This document shows, one piece after another, positions 32,298 through 43,317 of a DNA stretch of 64,000 bases. Positions within the stretch are counted from its first letter, which is position 1, and each line of letters starts with the position of its first letter. The notes under the pieces were generated by a model. It was not told the DNA's origin and ran no database searches. It worked only from the letters and a program-made list of their open reading frames with translations. This DNA is from Deuterostichococcus epilithicus (taxonomy: Eukaryota > Chlorophyta > Trebouxiophyceae > Prasiolales > Stichococcaceae): assembly GCA_033439295.1 (NCBI GenBank), contig JAVTLE010000023.1:4547215-4611214 (forward strand), written 5' to 3'. Position numbers and translations under genes: made by a program.

Positions 32298-34615
32298 ATG
32301 GTTCAGACCGTCGAAGGATCTGGTGGCTTGAAGAAGGTCGTTCTGCAGAGCCCGCAGGTATCGCTTCTCGTCCTATCACACGTCTCGCAGCGCATGTGAT
32401 CGAAACTGCACACACAGCTTCCGAGAGGTTTCCAGCACCACTGCACGCAGCCAGTTGGAGGTCGCTTCATCTTGATGTAGTGACATGGTTGAACGCTCGA
32501 CCGTGGCAGGCCCGGCAGTGCATACTGCCCGGCATGTCACAATGTACACCGCGCCCTGACAGCGCTCCGGCCTGAGCCTGCAGGGCAGCACGGCAGAAAT
32601 ATATCTGTACGGAGCACACATCACCTCGTGGAAGGTGGCGGACAAGGTGTGTCCTACTATGGTCCATGCCGCGACATGCACCTCAAAACCATGCCATGCA
32701 GCTACTTTCCAATGACATTGGGCACCCCTTCTCTCTGCAGGAGCTGCTGTTTCTCAGCCAGGAGGCGGTCTTTAAGCCGCCCAAGGCAATCAGGTTGATA
32801 GACCGCGTTTTATGATGATGCGATCCTCAGCCGAGACACTGCGAGGCTCGAAAGACTGCCCTTGCCACAGAGCCGCCTAGCTGCAAGGAGACAACTAAGT
32901 TTGGGTCATGTTTCTTTGCCCACAGAACCGATCAGGTTGCGCTGATCGCTGTCCTGCAGGGGCGGCATCCCGGTGTGCTGGCCGCAATTCAGCGACTTTG
33001 GGCCGTTGGCCAGCCACGGCTTTGCCCGTAACTCGGAGTTTGCACTGCGGGCGTCGACGCAGGACTCGGCCACACTAGTGCTGCAGCCAACGAGCAACAC
33101 TCCAAAGGACTTCGCGCACGCCTTCGAGCTCATTGTGACGGTGGGTCCGGCTGGCAGCAGCAATCATGTCGAAGCCAACCCTAGATGACAGACAGCAACC
33201 CAGCTGCTGTTTCCGCACTGTGGACGAGGTCACACACTTCAGTTAGTGTTTTGTGGGGCTGCTGCAATTTGTCCAGCTCTGCGCACATGCACCATTATAT
33301 GCAGGGGTGCAGGCGTTGCGGGGAGGCATGGCGGCGCCGGCGTTGCAGATTTCACCACTTTAACACTTTGAAGCATCTCAGTCGACCGACAACCCACTGG
33401 GGCCTTGCGCAGGTCACACTGCGAGACGCTGAGCTGCAGCAGGAGGTGCGAGTGGTCAATGCTGGCGACGAGGACGTGTCCTTTACCGCGGCGCTGCACT
33501 CCTACTTCCGTGTCGGCAACATCGCGGAGGTGTGCCTTCTCGTGCAGATCGAGGCCGCATCTGTTTGCCTTTTGGGGCATGATCTCGGCGACGATCACCG
33601 ACTCGCACTAGCTGAGTGGCCCGATGGCACTACCCAAAACACCCTGCACGTGCCGACACGGCCGCTGCACCAGGCTGTAGCTCCAGCGCCGGCAGTCTCT
33701 GCCGGGCACGGCGCACCGCCGCCGCTGCCCAGGCTGGCATCAGGCTGCAGCGGCCACGACTGGACAGCCAGCTGCCGCTGACTGTACAGGCGCTTGTTCA
33801 GGGCTTGAAGACTGAACAGCCAGATGGCGGCTGGCTGTACAGGCGCACGTTGAGGGCCTGGGCCAGCAGCCGTACCTGGACAACTTGGATGGCCGCAGCC
33901 GGCAGCAGCAGCCGGCCGGCCGGCTCACCTTTGACCGGGAGGTGGACCGCATCTTCGTTGGCGCACCCGCCGACATCAAGGTGGGCAGCCGCCTGTACTT
34001 GGATCAGAACTGTTGTGTAGTGTTTGGTGCCGAAAGCACAGGTCACAGCACCTGCAGCAATATCTGCAATGGCGCTGATGCGGGTGCAGGTAGACAGGAG
34101 CACTGTGCGTGATGCATGAGCCGTCGCACTGAACCTGGTTGGGGTTCGCAGGTCGCGCAAAAGTTGTGTATGCCTGACAGTCGAACGCTGCCTCTGTGGC
34201 CGACACAGGTGGTCGACACGGCGAGGGGGCACGCGGTGGCGGTGCAGCGGCAGGGCTTTGCCGACGCGGTCGTCTGGAACCCCTGGACCGAAAAGGCAAA
34301 GGCGACGGGCGACTTTGGGGACGAGGAGTACAAGGTGAGTGATATTCCTACTACCCGATCAGATTTCTTTGCAAGGCATTCAATCAGCAGACCAGCGCGT
34401 GTTGTGCCTGCTCGTCGAGCATTTCACAGGCAAACTGAGCAGGTATGGCCCTCAAGTTTCAGAGCTCAGTCGACTTTCACACTCCTGCTGCCACGTGCAT
34501 GCAGGAGATGATCTGCGTGGAGGCGGCGGTGGCCCCCAGCGGGCCCATTGTGGTCAAGCCCGGCGGCGACTCGGCCTGGACGGGAAGACAGACGCTCATC
34601 TACAAGGCCGCATGA
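32298..34615 (+). CDS. Glucose-6-phosphate 1-epimerase-like (D-hexose-6-phosphate mutarotase) protein
   Basis: Eight exons, all in phase, give 282 aa: 32298-32357, 32584-32646, 32741-32793, 32960-33140, 33413-33529, 33843-33980, 34209-34334, 34505-34615 (TGA). The fold is galactose-mutarotase-like (aldose 1-epimerase superfamily, YeaD/apospory-associated-protein-C type). Such enzymes interconvert alpha and beta anomers of hexose 6-phosphates in the cytosol or plastid. Visible marks: [95 protein letters not shown] and [14 protein letters not shown] in LHSYFRV and the late E in ICVEAA correspond to the usual catalytic pair; this assignment is from family knowledge. There is no clear transit peptide: the N-terminus is [16 protein letters not shown]. 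Confidence 0.95.
33783..33828 (+). repeat. Exon echo directly upstream of mutarotase exon 6
   Basis: CTGTACAGGCGCTTGTTCAG..., reading [14 protein letters not shown], precedes the true exon CTGTACAGGCGCACGTTGAG..., reading [14 protein letters not shown], by about 60 bp. The acceptor CTGTACAG is copied together with the exon start. Confidence 0.7.
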
Positions 34616-34965
34616 ACCGCGGGCGGAATAGGCGCTGCCGCTCGGCTGTGACGCTCCTGTCGCAATGGCAATTTGCCTGCGAATTGCACATGCCGCACGC
34701 TCTGGTCAGGCGTACTTGCCAGGATAGAGCTCTCGTTGCAGGAGCTGTGTGTGCGACCTGCCGACAGACATATGGGGTTGAGACGCGGACTAGGTGTACC
34801 CTAGATTGCTGACATTCTGGAGAACCGACACGCTGGTTGCAGTTGAGTAGCGGCCTGGAACTGTGCCACCAATGATCTGCAGTTTCTTGTGCAATTTGCC
34901 TATTTGCTGGGCAGTGCTCCCGTGTCTGCACGACTTCACACCACTGTCTGCAGAGCTCTCGACTG

Positions 34966-37367
34966 CTAGCCTCCCCTAAAATTTGCTGAAACGCCAGCTG
35001 CTGCTGTAGCAAGCTCTGCTGTGCCCACGCTGCCGACGAGCACGTCTGCAGCCGCCCCAGCACTGCTGACCGCGTCGCCGTTGACGCCATCGCCACCACT
35101 TTCAATCATCCCGCCGCCGCTGTCGGCGTCCAGTCTGGCGGCACGCAGCACGCGGTACTCTCCATCGCGATACTCCTCGTGCAGGTGGCCCGACGGCACA
35201 CGTTCCACAGCAAAGCCGGCGTCTGCCAGCATGCCTTCGAAACGCTCCTCTCGCCGGCCTGCAGCGGCAATTGCATGCAGGAGCTCGGCAGTGTTGCTAC
35301 CGTAGCAGCATGGTAGGCGACAGTTCTCGTGCATGAACGCTGAGCGTGAGCCTTGCCTGGTGCCTAGACTTGTGCAGCTGCTTTTTCACAAGAACATGAC
35401 AACTATCTGATATTAAAAAGATTGCCAAAAGTCAGTGCGCGGCCAATGCACCGCGGCCAATGCACCGCCTGCACACAGGACGTTGATCGTCTTGCCAGAG
35501 GCGGCACGGATTCAGAAGCGTATTGCACCTCGCAAGCGGGAGGCAAGGTAGACAAGCGTATGCGGCGCTGCCAGCTGCTGCAGGGTTGCCAGCAGCGCGG
35601 GGTAGTGCTGCTCCTCGTAGATGACATCTGCGCCGGTTATAACATCCGGCGGCCGCCCAAACACGCCCACGTCCTCGCCCCATGCATGGTCCGCCACCTG
35701 CCGGCCATGAGAAACAGCTGAGGAATGGCAGCGACCGGCGCCAGAGGTTTCGATGTCTCCACGCCCCTGTCAGCATAGCTACTCCTCTTCGTGACTGGCG
35801 CCTGGCACTTCACGGACATGCGGCAGTCAACGGGCCTCAGCATTGCCGCCCGCAGGTTCTGCCTTCCAAGCAGCTCCTCTGTGTTGTGCAGGAGGTTTAT
35901 GTGAAGACCGCATCCTATTTGACACAAACTGAAGCATCACGCTGCCAGCAACCCACATGACAGTGCTTGCATGTTAGAGAGCCAGGACGAACAAATGTTT
36001 TACCCTTCGGCAAGGTTGAGCACACCTGGCAGCGATGCAGAGGCGTGCCGCAGTTGACGGCCACGTTCTCGCGCGTCAGCGGCGTCACGTGCGGCAGGTC
36101 CGCAGCAACCACATCGGCGCCGGCGCGCGCCAGGGCAATCGCCACCACGCCTGCAGGCAATGAGCACAAAGATTGCGGAACCTGCACCCCTCGTGTCGCA
36201 AGGGTGCTGTGGCATGTGCGCGGCACCCTCCCAGGTGCAGGATGAGGAGCAGACCCTGCAGATGGGCGCAAGGTTCATGTGTTGTGCCATCGCCGCGCAG
36301 GGTGGCGCCGCACATGACGGTAACGCCTCCGGGTGCGCAGCAGCCTTGCAGGCATCGGCCCTGCCAGGACAACTGGCAATCTCCTTCCGAGAGTGTTTTG
36401 CAAGTCGCAAGCGGACCTGGCCAAGCCTGTTAGACCGTGCACCACCGAGCACCGTTCAGGAGGGGAGTACTGTTGGTTGCGCTCCTGTGGCGGTGCTCAG
36501 GTGCGCATCGAGGGCGTTGCCACAGCCGCTGGATGACATTGAAGCAGCTCCTCTAGACAGCTCGGCATTTGAAGGCTCGGAGGCAGTCGGCAAAAGAAGG
36601 GTCGGGTGTCCTGTGCACCCGTGCCGGTGCCCGAGTCCGCAGCGCGGGTGCCGCCCCACCCACTCCGCTGCTGGGCTCGTCCAGGGTGCGGAAGCTTGCA
36701 TTACAAGCTTGCAGGAGATTCCAAGTGTTGACGACTGCCCACACCTGTGCCGGTGCCCAGGTCCACCACACGGACGTCGCACCAGCCGCCAAAGGGCGGC
36801 GCCCGCGTCAACAGCTCCGCCAGCAGGAAAGCAGACTGCCACACCACCAGGCCCACGTGCCGCAGGTCCTCCTTCGGAGCGTCCGCCGAAGTCTCCACCT
36901 GGCCTGCCGCCTGCACAGTGGCATACGGAGTCAACGACCTGCTCAACCGCAGCGAGTCGAGGTCCCGTGTCACAGGTTGCCGATAAGATGCTGTCCTGCA
37001 TCAGGCCGCCAGCTGCGCAACCGAGGCACTGGCCTGCAGCAGGGGGATCAACGCTGTCGTTGCGCCGTGCAGCTGCCGTGCGCGCATGGCAGGCCTCACT
37101 GCGTCCTCTGCACGGCTCAGCTTCCCGGCAAGCACACACAACGCCTCACGAGGCTGCTTTGTGTTGCATTCACGCAGGCTGCAGCCTGCCGGGGTGATCA
37201 TTCTGCTAGCCGACCTGCAGCACGGCGCGCAACGCGTGGTCCCGCATCGCCCGGGCGGCCGCCGGCCGCTGGCGGATGGTGATGCAGTCGTTCCCGATCT
37301 GGAACAGGCGCTCCTCGGCGCCCTGGTCCGCCGCCGCGCCCGACACCCGGAACGGCACCAGCGCCAT
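34966..37367 (-). CDS. Family-16 (METTL21-like) SAM-dependent protein methyltransferase
   Basis: Five exons join in phase to 301 aa: 37215-37367 (MALVPFRVSG...), 36745-36910, 36026-36150, 35529-35697, 34966-35258 (TAG). Class I methyltransferase fold of family 16: motif I VRVVDLGTGTG, acidic loop with ADVVAADLPHVTPLTRENV, and the DxxY-type motif in VITGADVIYEEQHYPALL, which marks the METTL21/22 lysine methyltransferase group. The C-terminal exon carries GFAVERVPSGHLHEEYRDGE, typical of the last strands. It then adds an Ala/Gly/Ser-rich tail (about 45 residues) that most relatives lack. The substrate cannot be told from sequence; lysine of a chaperone or elongation factor is the family precedent. 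The stop lies about 350 bp from the convergent mutarotase stop. Confidence 0.9.
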
Positions 37368-37862
37368 GCCGCTGCCGCCGCGGTGCAAACAGGCTTCAGT
37401 CGAGGGACGCCCTGCCCAGATTCACGCCGAGCTCGACACGCAGGAAGAATGTCATGCCGCCCATGGTTCAATGGAAAGAGGCGGTGCTTTTAAGGAGGGG
37501 GCTGTGATGGCTGCAGATTGTTGTCCATATTGTGAGCTGCAGTGGACTTGCAAACGCTGCAGCCCCACTGGATTGGGGACCCGCTACAGTGTCGCGTGTG
37601 CGCCTGTAATATTAAATTACGCCAAACAAACATCTTCCTGCCTCTGTGAAAGGCAGAACTGTTGCAGCTTATGCTACAGTGCTGCTGTAGCACGATCCCT
37701 CCCAAGCCACCACTGTGCCCGCAGCTGTGATTCTGTTTGTATGGCTCATCAGGCACGGAAATGTCGCAAAGCTCGAAGGGCCTCAGCAAGACGGCCGTGC
37801 AGGTTCCCTGCTGACAGTTGTCCTCCAGCTGCAGGCTGACAAAGGCTCACCGCTTGCCGGAC

Positions 37863-38405
37863 TCAGACGAGCTCGTCTCCTGCAGCTTTCGGCTGCGGCC
37901 GCCAGGCAGCGTACTGCTCCGCCGCTCGGATGGCGAGGAGCGACGCCGCTGCGCCGGCAGCGTCCGCAGCCAGATCGCGATTCGACCAGACACCCGGCCA
38001 CCACTGCGCCATTTGTGCGGACTGTGTCAGGCGGGCCTTGGACTGAGGTTGCGGGGCCTCTGTCCCGGCCGAATCAACGCGTCTGGCTGTACAACCAGCA
38101 GAGCGCAGCACAGAGCGCTGCACACCTGGTCAAATGTGCTTGCGCTGTACAGAGCACTGCAAGCGAAGAAGACACAGCCCAGGTCGAGCACTGTGCGGCC
38201 CGACCTTGCGTGCGTCGCCAATCTCCTTGAGAAGTCCTGCAGATGCGGACGCCACTGCTGCCGCCCAGTAGCGCTGCAGCTGTGGCCTCGAGACTCTTTT
38301 CGCAAGCAGGAATGCCGCAGCCGACACCAATGCGCAGAACACAAAGTGCTGCGCCTTGTCTGCGGCCAGCCAGACGTCTGCCGCTGCGGCAGCCAGGTCT
38401 CCAAA
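37863..38405 (-). CDS. Small YfiM-like membrane protein; N-terminus unresolved
   Basis: Two exons are clear: 38205-~38405 and 37863-38003 (stop TGA). They join in phase after DARK. The product reads LAADKAQHFVFCALVSAAAF then LLKEIGDARKWWPGVWSNRD then LAADAAGAAASLLAIRAAEQ. DKxQHF, GLxKEIxD and DLxADxxGxxxS resemble the bacterial YfiM/DUF2279 pattern, known from small lipoprotein-like membrane proteins. There are two or three membrane segments. No in-frame ATG lies in the upstream exon before a stop, so a short first exon must exist further right (38410-38880); I could not place it. Function unknown. Confidence 0.65.
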
Positions 38406-38409
38406 ATGC

Positions 38410-40322
38410 AGGAGTTGCTGCTTGCTTCCTTGAGTCGAGTCTACTGATAGAGATTTACACTACAGTTTCTGCGGTTGAAGTTTGATGGCAACTTGGCCTG
38501 CTTCTGCAAGTTCTGTGGCTGTGCAGTCAGATTGTGGCTTGCTGGATGCGGTGTTGTCTGGCCGTGCAGGATGCAGCATGTTGCGAGAATCTGATGCGGA
38601 GGAGGACAGTCTGACTTTGACGCCGTCCGGCCTGTGCGTACGTTCTGCACTGACCAGCATTCGTTCTGCAAAGGGTTTTGCAGCACACGCTGTCTGACAG
38701 TCTGACCAATATAACAGGCACGCTGATCCTTGAATGCAGCTCATGTGTCGTGGCGATGCACCACTGGAAGATGATAAAACCGCTTTTCTACTGCTCACCG
38801 CACACCTCGGATGCTCGGCTGCCGTCATCAGGCGCCGCAGCCGCAGCGGCATCGACCGCCTCGAGCCGCCATGCAAATCGTGGCAGGCTACGTAGATTGT
38901 GGTGCAAAGTTGTCAGGACAAGCGAAAGTCGGGAGAGCTGGGGCTGCCTATTAAGGCGGTGTTGATGACAGGTGCGTCAGGTGCTGCACCGCGGTGGCAG
39001 CCATGCAACAGTCTGCTGCCTGCTGCCGCCGCCGGCCACCGACTGCATCAGACCTACTAGCTGCAGGCTGCGGCTGCTCCATGACTGCTAATGCTGGTGC
39101 CACGACGGCATCCAGTGGCTAGGTGAATATGCTCGCCTGTACCACCAGCTGCAGCAGCAGCTTCGATCGGCAGGGCTGCAGCAGTGTTGATGTCGGCACG
39201 CAGCGTCGCAGCAGCTTGGGGCGCAATATACTGCAAATCTTCTGTATCATCCAGCCTTTCGGTCGTGAACACCATCACCTAGTTCATGCTGCTGACAGCG
39301 TCCTCCACCCGCCGCTGGTGGGTGGTGCCGTCATGCGCTGCCGCACCGATCTGACCTCGGGCTGTGGACGTGCGCAAGGCATCAAAGTTTCCTTCAGGAA
39401 ACATCCTGCATCATGAAGTGCTGCTGGTGATCTCAGTTGCACAGCTGGTGGCCTCTGTCCTCACTGATGTGTAATCATTCGCCGCAGCACACAGTAGTGC
39501 CGTCGGGGCGCATCACCCCTCACGCCGCAGCCACCACATGTTCAGGTGCTGCGTCAGCAGCGACGGCGGCAGCCGGTCTGCACTTAATCAGCTGTAGTCA
39601 AGTCGGCCAATACCATTTTGGGGTTCACTTTCGAGGACTACTACTGCTGGTTGACCAACAACCGAGGTAGCCACACAACCTTGGCATGAAGAGCTTGTAT
39701 ATTACAGCGGCTCAAAGGTCTACATAAAAGCAGCCTGCATCACGATCGATCTGACAGGAACCGAAAGCACAGCAATGCATCTCGGAACTCGAACGGTTGA
39801 GCAGCTCAACAACAATCAAACCTGCCTCGATGTTGTACATGTCCCATTCAGGTACATGCTCTACATGGCACTGCGACATGATGAACACATACAATACGGT
39901 GAAAGTAGCGGCCTCCTTAAGCATGCCGCCGGGGCTGCCAGCCACCCTATCAGCATCGAGAGAAACGAGAAACCCATGCACGTAGTTCATGACACAAGCA
40001 CCCAAACGACATGTGCAAGAAACCACTTGCAAGAAGTGCATGCTGTGCAGCATGCGCGTGTCAATAACGCGGGCTGTGCTGTTACGTCGAGTTCACCCTT
40101 TGCTGCTGTGCAAGCACTGAACAGCAAAGACTCGCCTCCACTGAAACTACATGCTGGTGGCCGCCGCCACATCAGGCCACACTGCCGGCCCAGCCCTGCT
40201 GGCTGTACGGTCTACGTACCTCTGATCTTTCCACGACCTTTCCAGGAATCCCACGCACCTAGCCGCTGCTGATCACCGTGGAAAAAGCAGAGTCTGACCC
40301 AGCAGCTCGTGGATGCCTGCCC
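38410..40322. other. About 1.9 kb with no confident gene
   Basis: It should contain the first exon of the YfiM-like gene. A neat + strand frame at 38482-38697 (MATWPASASSVAVQSDCGLL...) and a minus frame at 39712-40053 are open but have no recognisable motif. CAG/CTG-rich runs occur near 38830-38870 and 39000-39190. No splice model was convincing. Confidence 0.3.
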
Positions 40323-42299
40323 TCACACGGTGGCGGCAACAACCGTCTCTTCGACGACGACGCCAGTGGTGCCACCAGTGGTGGGCGCGCCAGCATCCTG
40401 CTTTCTGCCGCGGCCCTTGGGCCCACCATTGCCCCCGCCTGGCACTGTCGTCGCACCGCCCACCTGCACGTGTTTTGCCACAGACAAAATTGATTTTCAA
40501 GACCGCGATGCCAGATCTCATCAGACCTGTTTGCAAAAGTGGTGGAGTTGCCCCGAATCCGCCTCTGGAGCGACTGCCTCCAGCACATCAGCCAGTCATG
40601 CGAGCAGTAGGTTGACATCTGCATGACACGTGTGCCTTTGCAGACTGCTGCCACCATGCGACACCCCTGGGCAGAGGTCGTACTATGTTGAAGAAGACCG
40701 CAAAAGAGGCACTGTGTGCGCAAACGATGTGATGCTGAATGTCGCCCATCTGGAACCGCACCGTGTCGTCACGGCGGCGGCGGCCGCCGTCATCATCGTC
40801 CTCGATGGATTTGTTGACGCCCAGCACGAAGATGAGCCAGAAGGCGGAAAAGGCTGAGATGATGAAGCCGGCGACGGTGCTGCGCGCCGAGGGCACCGCG
40901 CCGTAGTGGAAGTGGTTGGCGCTCAGCTGCGGGGCAGTGTCAGGAGGGTCTTGATGCACCTGATCCATGATCGGTCCAGCGAGTGGCTGCAGACTGCCAG
41001 GGACGAAGGCGTGAGTGCCCACGCTCAGAAAGTCCACCTAACAAGGCTTCTCCGACAGAAATGTGTGCGTACTTGAACAGGGTAGCTAATACTGCTGCCT
41101 GGTGTTTCAGATTTGTGGTAACCACTTGATCATGGCGAGCAACATCTCTGAGTGAGCATGTCTTTTGCCGTGTGGCGTTCAACAGTGCTGATCACCGCAC
41201 CAGCATGGCTGCGCAGCCGGCATGACGCAGCAGCACCCCAAAGCGTTTTCAGCGACACAGCGTGCCTTCCATGCAACATCATCAGCGTTTCTCTGCCGCG
41301 CTGGTTGAGAAGGACTGCTGCTCTTTCTCGTCTTCCCGGATGTTAGAGCGCGCACGCCTGATGTGCTCCCAGACAGAGATGCAGACGTGGGTAGTGGCGG
41401 AGGCTTTCGTTTCCTTCTGGAAGCAGCCGGCTGATGGCCACAGGAAGGCTTCAGCGTCATTGGCCAGCGCACCTTTCGGGACAACGTTAGAAAGTCGTGG
41501 GAGTACTCCATGTCGACCACAGCGATGGTCCCCATCAGCACGGCGGCGCCGACACGGAACCAGCGAGGCCAAAACAGCTCCAGCGCCGCCGCTGTCCAAG
41601 CAGGGGTTTGCAGCACAGTCAGGGCCGCCCACCATGAGCAGCACTTTCGGTAATGGGTTATGTAGCACAGCCGGGTGTGCCAGCGCAGCTATCGCACGGT
41701 TTTGCTGCTCCAACAGTCTCCGCCAAACAGTTGACATCCTCATCACGGCCCTCAATTCACAGAAGTCTGCTGCGGCCTCAGGACGCCAGATCTCGTCCCT
41801 GTCTCAGCACATAGATCGGCAGTCATGTCGAGCACCTGTCGCCCAGTCAAGGGGACTTTGCGTAGTCTCCCACCGGCACAAAGATGCGCACCGCACCACA
41901 CGACGAAGTTGAGGCTGAAAATCCACCAGTAGTAGCCGTAGATGAAGCCACAGTCGCTGTTGGGGTTGATGTTCGACTCCTGGTGCACCCTCAAGCTGCA
42001 TCACCCACAGGATGTGCACAGATCAGTGCCGTGCTGCGCGGGACTGCTGGCGATATATGATGAGCTTGCTTTCTCGCATGTGCAACTAGTACGACTTGCA
42101 GCCTTTCATGTAGCGCAAGACATCGCGGCATCCAGCGAAGAACGCACAATTGCTGGTGTGTGACGCGATGGCCGCCGCTCTTGGGGATATCATAGCAGGC
42201 GTCGGTCAGGCCGGCCAGCCCGCCCAGCAGGATGCACCAGCCGCACATCAGCAGCGTCAGGCCCGTCAGCAGCGCCAGTCTCCACGTGACGGACACCAT
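40323..42299 (-). CDS. Four-transmembrane protein of unknown function with Gly/Thr-rich tail (221 aa)
   Basis: Five exons join in phase: 42165-42299 (MVSVTWRLALLTGLTLLMCG), 41874-41979, 41473-41591, 40762-40926, 40323-40463 (TGA). Hydrophobic segments: LALLTGLTLLMCGWCILLGG; GYYWWIFSLNFVVWCGAHL; VGAAVLMGTIAVVDM; STVAGFIISAFSAFWLIFVL. After TM4 comes an acidic then basic patch (SIEDDDDGGRRRRDDT) and a Gly/Thr/Val-rich tail (VGGATTVPGGGNGGPKG). The first loop has CYDIP and the second NINPNSDCGF. The layout resembles MARVEL or other tetraspan proteins, but I see no diagnostic signature. It lies about 1 kb from, and divergent to, the SHPRH gene. Confidence 0.8.
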
Positions 42300-43317
42300 G
42301 GCGTCCGCCTGTTGTGAGGGGGAACGACTTCGTTGATGTGTCACTGGAGGCATGCAGACGAGCTTTGCGGCATCGTATATCTTTGCGGCGTCAACACTCT
42401 TTGCCGCATGGCCATCTGCGCAATGCTGTTGTGAACGGTGGGAATCGGGAGCTCCTTCCGAATTCGGTTGCTGTGCACCTGCCGCAGCGTCTGCAGGTGG
42501 CTTCAGCAGCAGGAGGCGGAGAGTCTTGCTGCCGGTGTGCACGTCGGCTATTTGTTGTGTCACAGCCGTCGCTGAGTCAGTCTGCATGTATTCATGTCGG
42601 TACATGAGCCATCGTGTCGGGCAAGCAACCACAGAGCCTAATCGCAACAATGACTGCGGGCTGCTGCATGCAGACAGTGGGGCGACGGTGCTCGCTCGCA
42701 CCTGCAGGTTCACAACTCCCTCGGGAGACTTTATATCAGCTTCTATTTGATTGAAAAGTCTGATCCTCACCACAACAAGCGCAAGTCGAGCAGTAGACGG
42801 GAAAGCAGCTGCACGGAGATCGCGTCGACGACCCTGGTGCAGCCTGTTGTTCTCGCTCGGCTCATTGATCCGCTCACAATACAGGATCAGCATTTCAGTA
42901 TAGTTTTATCGTCCAATTCCAGGAGCACATGTAAGCAAAGCACCTATGCGGGGGCTGCAGCGCCAGCGGGACGTCGATCCGCCCACGGACGTCGCCACTG
43001 ACCGCTACCACAGCCTCGTAAACAGCTCGGGCACTATGAGAAGGTTTAGAAATGAATTCTGCACAGGTCCACCAGGCTGTCAGGCAGTCCAAGGCGCTCG
43101 CAAAGCAGCATTCACCGCTGCTGGAGCAGCATTTTCGGCAATTTCCTTCCCTTGCTTCCTGCATTGACTGATCTGGCCTGGGATGTCCCTCGGACAGGCA
43201 GAACAGGGGCCAGTCGTTGCCTCTTTGCGCCCCGATACACGTTTGGGGCGGTCTGCCATGGCATGCAGCAGCTGTCGCACATGACCCCCGCACGGTGTGA
43301 CGTTCCCTGGCGCCACA
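42300..43317. other. Divergent promoter region between the four-TM gene and SHPRH
   Basis: No exon could be supported on either strand. The frames here are not conserved in composition and show no motif. Both promoters should lie in this 1 kb. Confidence 0.4.

Noticed and set aside
39123-39416. + frame with poly-Ser/Cys near CAG-rich sequence
   Set aside because: Driven by CAG/CTG repeats; no homology signal.
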